The position numbers were made by a program, and so were the translations under genes. The notes under the pieces are model-generated. The model did no database searches, was not told where the DNA came from, and saw nothing but the letters and a program-made list of their open reading frames with translations. From positions 1-13,325 of the forward strand of contig DGTJ01000099.1 of NCBI GenBank assembly GCA_002393725.1: 13,325 bases of DNA, given 5' to 3'. This document shows, in pieces, positions 7,592-13,325 of the stretch (the stretch's first letter is position 1; every line of letters starts with the position of its first letter). The DNA comes from Prevotella sp. UBA4339. GTDB taxonomy: Bacteria > Bacteroidota > Bacteroidia > Bacteroidales > Bacteroidaceae.

Positions 7592-8293
7592 TTAAAAGTT
7601 CAAACTGCACTGTAGTCCTACAGATGAGGAGTCAAACGGATTCCTTGATGTATGGTTGTTAAGGATCGTTGGCTCTACTTTAAGACTCAGGTCCTTGGAG
7701 ATATCAAATACGGAAAGCTCTGCATCTACGTATGCATCAATGACAGACAGGGCATAGACACCTACGAGGATAAAGAAACTGAGATCGCGCCAACGGCGGA
7801 ACTTGTCTTTCCTCTTTTTGAAGATCTCAGTATACTGCTTAATGTCTTGATCTGTCGTGATACGTCTTCCCAGGTGCAGGAACTTATTGTAGCTGTCTGT
7901 TCGTGGATCATCGTCAGTGATGTCGATGTATGCCTGAGAGTAGTCCTTATACTGGTTGTTGTTCCAGTTCATTGCGTACAGACACCCAATGAAGCCACCG
8001 TATACTATTGGTAGTTTCCAGTATTTGCGGTTATATATCTGTCCTCCGCCAGGGATGACAATTGCCAGCCAAAGAGCTCTTTTAGGATCTGGGATCCACG
8101 TCTTCGTTGCTATGTCTGTCTTTGTTTGTTTTGTCGTGTCGATCAGAACTGACATCTCCTTCCTGACGCTGTCAGCAAAAACGCTGTCGGACGGGATACT
8201 GTCTGCCGCCAGCTCTCCCTGTGCAGAAAGTGTTCCTGTGCAGAGCAAAAGCATCAGGAGTATGGTTGTCAGTCGCCTATCCTTTAATGCCAT
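7592..8293 (-). CDS. DUF5683 membrane protein
   Basis: A 233-residue protein of the DUF5683 family, which is typical of Bacteroidetes and commonly sits between parB and a lytic transglycosylase. Its biochemical role is unknown. Seen: an N-terminal signal peptide or anchor (LLMLLLCTGTLSAQ, possible cleavage near 24), a Ser/Asp/Thr-rich linker (28-60), then the family signature at about 66-110 (WIPDPKRALWLAIVIPGGGQIYNRKYWKLPIVYGG), which holds two hydrophobic stretches, and a further membrane-type segment at about 171-188 (LSFFILVGVYALSVIDAYVD). The charged stretch KKRKDKFRRWRD precedes that last segment. There is no lipobox cysteine. The start ATG lies inside the parB 3' end (17-bp overlap), which points to translational coupling. 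Context suggests a link to the cell envelope or division, but the sequence itself shows no catalytic motif. Confidence 0.9.
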   Translation of the reverse strand: MALKDRRLTTILLMLLLCTGTLSAQGELAADSIPSDSVFADSVRKEMSVLIDTTKQTKTDIATKTWIPDPKRALWLAIVIPGGGQIYNRKYWKLPIVYGGFIGCLYAMNWNNNQYKDYSQAYIDITDDDPRTDSYNKFLHLGRRITTDQDIKQYTEIFKKRKDKFRRWRDLSFFILVGVYALSVIDAYVDAELSVFDISKDLSLKVEPTILNNHTSRNPFDSSSVGLQCSLNF

Positions 8294-9206
8294 CGATAAT
8301 GTTCATAATCTGTTCTAACTCTTCCTCATTGTCAAATGGGATGCTGATTTTTCCTTTGCCCTTCGGCGAGCATGTCATCTGTACCTTTGCATTGAATAGC
8401 ATTGACAGCCTGTCGCGTAGCAGCACATATTCACTGGGCAATGCAGACTTCCCTGCTGACGGCTTCTTGACTTCTTGGATATCGTTGCCATTCTTTATTG
8501 CCTGTACCATCTCCTCTATCTTACGTACAGAGTAGTCGTTCTTCTGAACCTCTTTGAAGAGTTTTATTTGTGCAGAAGGGCTGTCGAGCGACAGCAGTGC
8601 ACGTGCGTGTCCCATATCTACCTCGTGATTCTTCAGTGCCATCTGTATCTGTGCTGGCAGCTTGAGTAGGCGCATGTAGTTGGTGATAGCCGTACGGCTC
8701 TTGCCTACACGGCTGGCTATCTTCTCCTGAGTCATCCCAAGAGTGTCGGCCATGTGCTGATATGCGAGAGCTATTTCTATTGCATTAAGATCCTCGCGCT
8801 GTATATTCTCCACCAGGGCCATCTCCATCACGTTCTCGTCGTCGACGGTGCGGATATATGCTGGTACTGATGTGAGTCCTGCTATCTGTGATGCCCTCCA
8901 TCTGCGCTCTCCTGCTATTATCTGATACTTGCCGTCTGCCATCTGGCGCAGAGTTATAGGTGTGATAAGACCTACCTCTCGTATACTTGTGGCAAGCTCT
9001 TTCAGCGCATCTTCGTCAAACTCGCGGCGGGGCTGGTTAGGATTAGGCTCAATGAGGTTCAGGGGTATCTCATTGAGATTCGAACTTCCTTCTGTCTGGA
9101 TGTCTCCTGTATCAATCAAGGCATCAAGCCCTTTTCCTTTGCCTGTGCCGATATTATCCAAGCCTCTGCCTAGAACATTACGGTCGTATTTCTTGTGTAC
9201 AGCCAT
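8277..9206 (-). CDS. parB: ParB chromosome-partitioning protein
   Basis: CTP-dependent DNA clamp that loads at parS sites, spreads along DNA and works with ParA to segregate the chromosome origin. The 309-residue protein shows the expected order: a basic N-terminal ParA-contacting segment (about 1-31), the NPNQPRREF start of the N-domain (55-63), the CTP-binding boxes GERRWRAS (99-106) and ENIQREDL (133-140), a helix-turn-helix parS-binding domain (about 155-205, including MTQEKIASRVGKSRTAITNYMRLL), and a C-terminal dimerisation region ending near 309. The usual N-terminal LGRGLDALI is interrupted: the protein reads LGRGLDNIGTGKGKGLDALI, as if the motif were partly repeated. It starts with ATG 9 bp after parA and overlaps the DUF5683 gene by 17 bp. 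No parS site was seen in this window. Confidence 0.97.
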   Translation of the reverse strand: MAVHKKYDRNVLGRGLDNIGTGKGKGLDALIDTGDIQTEGSSNLNEIPLNLIEPNPNQPRREFDEDALKELATSIREVGLITPITLRQMADGKYQIIAGERRWRASQIAGLTSVPAYIRTVDDENVMEMALVENIQREDLNAIEIALAYQHMADTLGMTQEKIASRVGKSRTAITNYMRLLKLPAQIQMALKNHEVDMGHARALLSLDSPSAQIKLFKEVQKNDYSVRKIEEMVQAIKNGNDIQEVKKPSAGKSALPSEYVLLRDRLSMLFNAKVQMTCSPKGKGKISIPFDNEEELEQIMNIIDGIKG

Positions 9207-9215
9207 TTTACTGAA

Positions 9216-9977
9216 TTATTGTTTGTTAATAATTTCCTTGGCAAGTGCAAGGTGGTTCTTGCTTCCTGTTGATTCTGCATCATACAGGATAGCTGGCAGT
9301 CCGTGGCTCGGTGCCTCACTCAACTTGACGTTACGCTGAATGACGGTCTTGAATACCAGTTCCTGGAAATGGCGCTTTACCTCATCGTAGATCTGATTGG
9401 CCAGGCGAAGGCGGCTGTCGTACATCGTGAGCAGGAAGCCCTCAATCTCGAGTGCCGGGTTGAGCTTGTGCTTGATGATGCGTATTGTATTGAGCAACTT
9501 GCTTATTCCCTCCAGGGCGAAGTACTCGCACTGTACGGGTATTATTACTGAGTCGGCAGCTGTCAGGGCATTGACTGTGATAAGGCCCAGTGACGGACTG
9601 CAGTCGATGAGGATGAAATCGTATTCGTCTTTTACGGGAGCGAGGATGTCGCGTAAAATCTTCTCCCTGTTGTTCATGTTCAGCATCTCTATTTCCGCTC
9701 CCACAAGGTCGATATGGCTGGGAATGATGTCCAGACCGTCGATATCTGTTGTGTATATGGCATCACGGATGTCTGCCTTGTTGACGATGCACTCGTAAAT
9801 AGAACAATCCACTTCCTGAATGTTGACACCCAGACCGCTGGATGCATTTGCCTGCGGGTCTGCATCAACCACGAGGACACTCTTTTCAAGAGTAGCTAAA
9901 GATGCAGCCAGGTTAATGGTCGTTGTTGTCTTGCCGACACCGCCCTTTTGGTTTGCCAAAGCTATTATTTTACCCAT
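9216..9977 (-). CDS. parA: ParA/Soj chromosome-partitioning ATPase
   Basis: A 253-residue deviant-Walker ATPase that forms ATP-bound dimers on the nucleoid and drives ParB-bound origins apart. Motifs: deviant Walker A KGGVGKTTT (11-19) with the signature lysine at 11, the DADPQAN segment (38-44), Walker B FILIDCSP (121-128), and the DNA-binding-type basic C-terminal part (QRNVKLSEAPSHGLP, 214-228). Length and lack of an N-terminal DNA-binding extension fit the chromosomal (Soj) class rather than large plasmid ParA proteins. It is the first gene of the minus-strand run, starts with ATG at 9977, and is preceded by a Bacteroidetes-type -7 element. There is no sign of plasmid origin in the neighbours. 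Confidence 0.97.
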   Translation of the reverse strand: MGKIIALANQKGGVGKTTTTINLAASLATLEKSVLVVDADPQANASSGLGVNIQEVDCSIYECIVNKADIRDAIYTTDIDGLDIIPSHIDLVGAEIEMLNMNNREKILRDILAPVKDEYDFILIDCSPSLGLITVNALTAADSVIIPVQCEYFALEGISKLLNTIRIIKHKLNPALEIEGFLLTMYDSRLRLANQIYDEVKRHFQELVFKTVIQRNVKLSEAPSHGLPAILYDAESTGSKNHLALAKEIINKQ

Positions 9978-10019
9978 GTTACAAATTCTTATACCTTATT
10001 TATTTAGAAAATTTGGGCA

Positions 10020-10027
10020 CAAAGTTA
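10020..10027 (-). promoter_or_regulatory. Predicted -7 element for the parA operon
   Basis: Read on the minus strand this is TAACTTTG, matching the Bacteroidetes housekeeping sigma -7 consensus TAnnTTTG. It lies about 43 bp before the parA ATG, which would give a leader of roughly 35-40 nt. No convincing -33 TTTG is seen at the usual spacing; a TTTTG directly touches the upstream side. Confidence 0.6.
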
Positions 10028-10070
10028 CAAAATAATTGAGAATTAATAATTATGAATTAAGAGATTTTTG

Positions 10071-10078
10071 TAACTTTG
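10071..10078 (+). promoter_or_regulatory. Predicted -7 element for surE-lpxB-DUF5020
   Basis: TAACTTTG matches TAnnTTTG exactly and ends 21 bp before the surE ATG, so the transcript leader would be short (about 15 nt). As on the other strand, TTTTTG sits directly upstream, and no good -33 element is seen at 19-21 bp spacing. Confidence 0.65.
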
Positions 10079-10099
10079 CACCGAAAACATTGATATTTT

Positions 10100-10867
10100 A
10101 TGGAAATTAAACGACCGTTATTGCTCATTTCCAATGATGACGGCTATCGGGCCAAGGGTGTCAACTCCCTTGTTGACATGCTTGCTGCCTATGGTGACAT
10201 TATCGTCTGCGCCCCTGAGGATGCCCGTAGTGGATACTCGTGTGCCTTCTCTGCGACGATACCACTTACACTTAAGTTAAGAGAGAAGAAGGCAGGTGTT
10301 GAGATATGGTCCTGCAACGGGACACCAGTGGACTGTGTGAAGATGGCTCTTTCGGAACTGTGTCCGCGGAAGCCTGATATTGTTATCGGTGGAATCAATC
10401 ATGGCGACAATGCTTCAGTGAATGCTCACTATAGCGGGACTATGGGTGTTACCCTCGAAGGGTGCATGAAGTATATCCCTTCTGTGGCTTTCTCGCTCTG
10501 CGATTTCAGGGCAGATGCTGATTTTGAACCGCTGCGCCCTTATATCTGCGAGATAACGTCGAGAGTGCTTTCCGAAGGATTGCCTCTTGGAGTGTGCCTG
10601 AATGTGAACTTCCCATTAGTGCCCCGCTATCTTGGTGTGAAGGTGTGCCGTATGGCGCATGGCACATGGAGCAGCGAGGTTACCAAGTGCCATCATCCGA
10701 GGGGATATGACTACTGGTGGATGGTGGGAAAGTATCAGAACGATGAGCCGGAAGCAGAAGACACTGACCGTTGGGCTCTTGACAATGGCTACATTGCCAT
10801 CACGCCTACTCTGATTGATGTTACGGCTTATGAGGCTATCGACAAGATAAAATCCTGGTGCCTATGA
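10100..10867 (+). CDS. surE: 5'/3'-nucleotidase SurE
   Basis: Metal-dependent nucleotidase that removes phosphate from nucleoside 5'- and 3'-monophosphates; linked in other bacteria to stationary-phase survival. The 255-residue protein has the SurE fold signatures: LLISNDDGYRAKG with metal-binding Asp13 and Asp14, the APEDARSGYS loop with Ser44, GTPVDCVKMAL (75-85), and GGINHGDN with Asn100, followed by YSGTMGVTLEG (111-121). All expected metal and phosphate ligands are present and length is normal. The ATG at 10100 lies 21 bp after a Bacteroidetes -7 element. The stop overlaps the lpxB start in an ATGA arrangement, so the two are translationally coupled. Confidence 0.96.
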   Translation: MEIKRPLLLISNDDGYRAKGVNSLVDMLAAYGDIIVCAPEDARSGYSCAFSATIPLTLKLREKKAGVEIWSCNGTPVDCVKMALSELCPRKPDIVIGGINHGDNASVNAHYSGTMGVTLEGCMKYIPSVAFSLCDFRADADFEPLRPYICEITSRVLSEGLPLGVCLNVNFPLVPRYLGVKVCRMAHGTWSSEVTKCHHPRGYDYWWMVGKYQNDEPEAEDTDRWALDNGYIAITPTLIDVTAYEAIDKIKSWCL

Positions 10868-12039
10868 AATATTATCTGATAGTTGGCGAAGCTTCTGGTG
10901 ACCTTCATGCATCACGTCTTATGAGGGCACTGAAAAATGTTGATAGTGAGGCTGAGTTCAGATTCTTTGGCGGCGATATGATGTCTGAGGTCGGGGGAAC
11001 CCGTGTGAGGCATTACAGGGAGTTGGCTTATATGGGTTTTATTCCTGTGCTGATACATCTCCCGACGATACTGCGTAATATGAAGACGTGTAAGCGGGAT
11101 ATCATCGAGTGGCAGCCAGACTGTGTCATACTTGTCGACTATCCAGGCTTCAATCTCGATATCGCCAAGTATGTAAAATCCAATACAAACATTCCTGTGT
11201 ATTACTATATCTCTCCAAAGATATGGGCTTGGAAGGAATATCGCATAAAGAATATCAAGCGTGATGTCGATGAACTCTTCTCCATCCTTCCTTTCGAGGT
11301 GGATTTCTTCGAGAAAAAGCATAATTATCCTATCCACTATGTGGGTAATCCTACTGCCGACGAAGTGAGGGAGTGGATTGATAATTCGAGGAAGGAGGTA
11401 GTCGGCTCGCCGCTTGCTACCGAAGGAAGGAGTAAGGAGGAAGGAGGAAGGAGTAAGGAGAATTGTCCTGTTATAGCATTGTTGGCAGGTAGCAGGAGGC
11501 AGGAGATAAAGGATAATCTCCCGGCTATGCTGGAAGCAGTGAAACCTTATGAGAAGGATTATAGGATTGTACTGGCAGGCGCTCCGAGCATTGATAATGA
11601 TTATTATAGACAGTTTGTCGACGGGCAGAATGTCGAGATAGTGTATAATCAGACATATTCTCTACTTTCACAGGCTCATGCGGCTCTTGTCACCAGTGGC
11701 ACTGCTACACTCGAGACAGCTCTCTTCCGAGTGCCTCAAGTGGTATGCTACGAGACGCCTCTGCCTAAGCTTATAGGCTGGCTTAGGAAACGGGTGCTCA
11801 ATGTGAAATATGTATCACTGGTGAATCTGATTGCTAACCGTGAGGTGGTAAGAGAACTTGTGGCAGACTCCTTTACCGTAGACAATATACGTGGAGAGCT
11901 GAGCAAGATTCTCGATGGTCCGGAGCGCCGGAAGATGCTCGACGGATATGACGAGATATGGAACATCCTCGGTGATAGTAAGGCTCCTGAAAACACTGCT
12001 AATATAATGTACAGTATTCTAAATAAGTCAACAAATTAG
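10864..12039 (+). CDS. lpxB: Lipid-A-disaccharide synthase
   Basis: GT19 glycosyltransferase that joins UDP-2,3-diacylglucosamine and lipid X to make the lipid A disaccharide at the inner face of the inner membrane. The ATG at 10864 (4-bp ATGA overlap with surE) gives 391 residues; a GTG two codons upstream is less likely. Motifs: GEASGDLHA (8-16), ELAYMGFIPVL (53-63), YISPKIWAW (115-123), AGSRRQEI (208-215) and the donor-binding TSGTATLE (277-284). Residues about 176-200, between the N- and C-terminal halves, form a hydrophilic insert that holds a tandem GRSKE repeat made by a 21-bp-period DNA repeat. The rest looks complete, so the enzyme is probably active. A lipid A gene confirms a Gram-negative envelope. 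The DUF5020 gene starts 5 bp after its stop. Confidence 0.95.
   Translation: MKYYLIVGEASGDLHASRLMRALKNVDSEAEFRFFGGDMMSEVGGTRVRHYRELAYMGFIPVLIHLPTILRNMKTCKRDIIEWQPDCVILVDYPGFNLDIAKYVKSNTNIPVYYYISPKIWAWKEYRIKNIKRDVDELFSILPFEVDFFEKKHNYPIHYVGNPTADEVREWIDNSRKEVVGSPLATEGRSKEEGGRSKENCPVIALLAGSRRQEIKDNLPAMLEAVKPYEKDYRIVLAGAPSIDNDYYRQFVDGQNVEIVYNQTYSLLSQAHAALVTSGTATLETALFRVPQVVCYETPLPKLIGWLRKRVLNVKYVSLVNLIANREVVRELVADSFTVDNIRGELSKILDGPERRKMLDGYDEIWNILGDSKAPENTANIMYSILNKSTN
11424..11460. repeat. In-frame 21-bp-period direct repeat inside lpxB
   Basis: The 16-base unit AGGAAGGAGTAAGGAG occurs at 11424-11439 and again at 11445-11460, with a period of 21 bp (seven codons), so the frame is kept. It encodes GRSKE twice, at LpxB residues 188-192 and 195-199. 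Composition is almost purely purine on the plus strand, unlike the surrounding gene. Confidence 0.85.
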
Positions 12040-12044
12040 TGGAA

Positions 12045-12767
12045 ATGAGAAAGACTATTGTTTCTGCCCTGATGGCTTTGACAGCCCTCCCGGCAATTTC
12101 CCAGAACATCCAGCTGCACTACGACTTTGGCCGTAACATCTACTCCAATGAGGAGGCAGCACGTCAGAAAGTTACTATTACCCTTGAGCAGTTTAAGGCC
12201 GACAAGTGGGGATCTTGGTATTATTTTGTCGATGTGGATCTGAGCCGTAAGGAGACGCGCGGGGCATATACCGAGATCTCCCGTGAGATAAACCTTGGCA
12301 AGGAGTCTCCTTTCGCAGTTCATATCGAATATGACGGCGGATTGGGTTCCAGACTGGCTGGCACTACCTCGGGCAGCTATCAGCAGGCCGGACTGGCAGG
12401 TTTTGCCTATTACGGTCATTCTGCCGACTTCTCTAAGACATGGTCTATACAGTTGCTCTACAAGACATACTTTAAGGATGCCAATGCCAACAGTGCCTAT
12501 CACAGTGCGCAACTTACGGGTGTCTGGGGTATCGACTTTGCCGGAAAGAAATGCCGCTTTGCCGGATTCATCGATTTCTGGCGAGGACAGAAAGCCAATG
12601 GGCACGGTCAGCTTGTGATTCTCACTGAGCCGCAGTTCTGGTTTAATGCTACCGACCACCTCGCCATTGGTTCTGAGATAGAGATTAGTAATAACTTTAT
12701 CTATAACACATACGACGACAAGACATTCTTTGTGAATCCCACTCTTGCCCTTAAGTGGAACTTCTGA
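12045..12767 (+). CDS. DUF5020 family protein, probable outer-membrane beta-barrel
   Basis: A 240-residue exported protein when started at the ATG at 12045; a GTG at 12039 overlaps the lpxB stop and is less likely. A signal peptide is clear (MRKTIVSALMALTALPAISQ, cleavage near 19-20). The mature part alternates polar and hydrophobic residues, is rich in Tyr, Trp, Phe and Gly, and ends in a strand with a terminal phenylalanine (TLALKWNF), the usual outer-membrane barrel ending. Segments such as KWGSWYYFVDVDLSR and EPQFWFNATDHLAIGSEIEISNNF resemble DUF5020 proteins, which I recall as being distantly related to Tsx-type nucleoside channels; that relation is weak evidence only. It lies 5 bp after lpxB and is probably the last gene of the surE operon, ending 15 bp before a strong hairpin. 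Confidence 0.82.
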   Translation: MRKTIVSALMALTALPAISQNIQLHYDFGRNIYSNEEAARQKVTITLEQFKADKWGSWYYFVDVDLSRKETRGAYTEISREINLGKESPFAVHIEYDGGLGSRLAGTTSGSYQQAGLAGFAYYGHSADFSKTWSIQLLYKTYFKDANANSAYHSAQLTGVWGIDFAGKKCRFAGFIDFWRGQKANGHGQLVILTEPQFWFNATDHLAIGSEIEISNNFIYNTYDDKTFFVNPTLALKWNF

Positions 12768-12782
12768 CAGCTTACCACGAAA

Positions 12783-12820
12783 AAACTAAAGGCTCCCAAG
12801 AAATCGGGAGCCTTTAGTTT
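12783..12820. terminator. Strong hairpin terminator between convergent genes
   Basis: A perfect 15-bp stem (AAACTAAAGGCTCCC at 12783-12797, its complement at 12806-12820) closes an 8-nt loop. On the minus strand it is followed by TTTTTCG, and on the plus strand the 3' arm ends in TTTAGTTT, so it probably terminates both the DUF5020 transcript and the gene to its right. It starts 16 bp after the DUF5020 stop and ends 1 bp before the stop of the minus-strand gene. Confidence 0.88.
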
Positions 12821-12821
12821 A

Positions 12822-13325
12822 TCATTTAATAAGAATCTTCTTTCCGTTGTGGATGTAGAGGCCTTTCTGCTTAGGCTCGTCTATCTGCTGTCCGTTCAGG
12901 TTATACCACTTGCCATCGGTAATCACTGTCGTCTGGACGTTCCTGATGCCGGAGATGATGTCTGGCTCAAGAGGGTTCTGTCCTACTGGAGGCAGGTTTC
13001 CCGGATTGTCTGGATTACCGTCGTTTGGAGGAGTATAGCTGCCGCCGCTGGCTGCGCTAGCAGAGTTTGCAGTACTGATTTTCCTTGGCTTGATAGAGAT
13101 ACCATATATTGTCACACTACCAACCTTCTTCTTGGCACGTTGGATGGCTCGTGCACTGGCAGCCGAACTGCTTCTTCCATTGTTGTATATTCCAACGAAT
13201 GTCGGCTGGTCGAACTTGTACTCAAACAGCATCTTTTCACGTTTCTCGTCTTTGCTCTGACGCAGCTCTATCAGCTCGTTCGAGAACAGGCTTCTTACTC
13301 CCATGATATACCCGTCCATGGTAAG
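12822..13325 (-). CDS. Secreted or surface protein C-terminal part, with Bacteroidales tail (partial)
   Basis: The frame is open to the right edge (codons for Leu and Thr precede a Met at 13319), so the N-terminus and any signal peptide lie outside; 167 residues are visible. The first part (YKFDQPTFVGIYNNGRSSSAAS...KKVGSVTIYGISIKPRKI) matches no family I recognise. It is followed by an Ala/Ser stretch and a Pro/Asn/Gly-rich linker (PPNDGNPDNPGNLPPVGQNP). The last 30 residues (GKWYNLNGQQIDEPKQKGLYIHNGKK and a short basic end) match the recurrent C-terminal tail of many Prevotella and related exported proteins, which resembles a type IX secretion sorting domain. I infer export and surface attachment or release. 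Function is unknown. The stop sits 1 bp from the shared terminator. Confidence 0.8.
   Translation of the reverse strand, partial: LTMDGYIMGVRSLFSNELIELRQSKDEKREKMLFEYKFDQPTFVGIYNNGRSSSAASARAIQRAKKKVGSVTIYGISIKPRKISTANSASAASGGSYTPPNDGNPDNPGNLPPVGQNPLEPDIISGIRNVQTTVITDGKWYNLNGQQIDEPKQKGLYIHNGKKILIK

Larger units (their letters stand above)
10020..10078. repeat. 13-bp perfect inverted repeat in the parA/surE divergent region
   Basis: CAAAGTTACAAAA at 10020-10032 is the exact reverse complement of TTTTGTAACTTTG at 10066-10078, separated by a 33-bp AT-rich spacer. The arms contain the two predicted -7 elements, so both divergent promoters carry the same sequence. The arms could also form a shared operator. 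The rest of 9978-10099 shows no coding potential and no other clear structure. Confidence 0.8.

Noticed and set aside
7566..7610. GTG start for mltD at 7610, overlapping the DUF5683 gene.
   Set aside because: The extra 14 residues are polar and charged and precede the signal peptide. The ATG at 7568 with an A-rich leader gives a normal exported protein.
8596..8612. A CACGTG core that might be a parS site within parB.
   Set aside because: The flanks do not match the conserved parS palindrome (TGTTTCACGTGAAACA), and no other match was seen in the window by eye.
10033..10065. AT-rich spacer with a 7-bp direct repeat (GAATTAA at 10040 and 10054).
   Set aside because: Such short AT-rich repeats are expected by chance in a Bacteroidetes promoter region; not strong enough for an operator call.
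10858..10866. GTG start for lpxB at 10858.
   Set aside because: The ATG at 10864 gives the usual MKYYLIVGEASGD start and a standard ATGA overlap with surE.
12036..12659. A 207-codon minus-strand open frame opposite the DUF5020 gene.
   Set aside because: It is antisense to a gene with a clear signal peptide and barrel-type ending, and shows no protein family features.
1..13325. CRISPR, tRNA/rRNA, insertion sequence, prophage or defence island.
   Set aside because: No spaced repeats, RNA gene structures, transposase, integrase or defence domains were seen on either strand; nearly all of the window is filled by recognised genes.

Overview
The window looks like chromosomal DNA from a member of the Bacteroidales, most likely a Prevotella/Segatella-type genome. 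The evidence is the parA-parB-DUF5683-mltD-rel gene order, Bacteroidetes-type -7 promoter elements (TAnnTTTG), genes without clear Shine-Dalgarno sequences, a DUF5020 outer-membrane-type protein, and a final protein ending in the 'WYNLNGQ...GLYIHNGKK' tail common in Prevotella exported proteins. The genus is an inference.

Layout. (1) Positions 1-2846, plus strand: alanyl-tRNA synthetase (5' end missing) followed 3 bp later by a small MerR-type regulator. Their likely terminator lies inside the 3' coding end of the next, convergent gene. (2) Positions 2834-9977, minus strand: a tightly packed run transcribed in the order parA, parB, DUF5683 membrane protein, MltD-like lytic transglycosylase, bifunctional RelA/SpoT ppGpp enzyme, secreted pectinesterase. 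Gaps are 26 bp or less and parB overlaps the DUF5683 gene, so this is probably one operon. (3) Positions 9978-10099: a short divergent promoter region in which both directions carry the same TTTTGTAACTTTG sequence as a 13-bp inverted repeat. (4) Positions 10100-12767, plus strand: surE, lpxB (4-bp ATGA overlap) and a DUF5020 beta-barrel-type gene, probably one operon. (5) A strong 15-bp-stem hairpin separates this from a minus-strand gene for a cell-surface or secreted protein that runs off the right edge.

How it fits together. The minus-strand run combines chromosome segregation (ParAB), peptidoglycan remodelling (MltD) and the stringent response (Rel), with a pectin-degrading enzyme attached at its end. 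The plus-strand run combines nucleotide salvage (SurE), lipid A synthesis (LpxB) and a probable outer-membrane protein. Most genes are core housekeeping genes. I see no tRNA, rRNA, CRISPR array, insertion sequence, phage or defence system, and no clear previously undescribed system. The more unusual signals are small: two families of simple repeats sitting inside coding sequences (mltD signal peptide, lpxB insert), an extremely basic MltD tail, a split and partly repeated ParB N-terminus, a terminator embedded in an opposing gene, and the mirrored divergent promoters.
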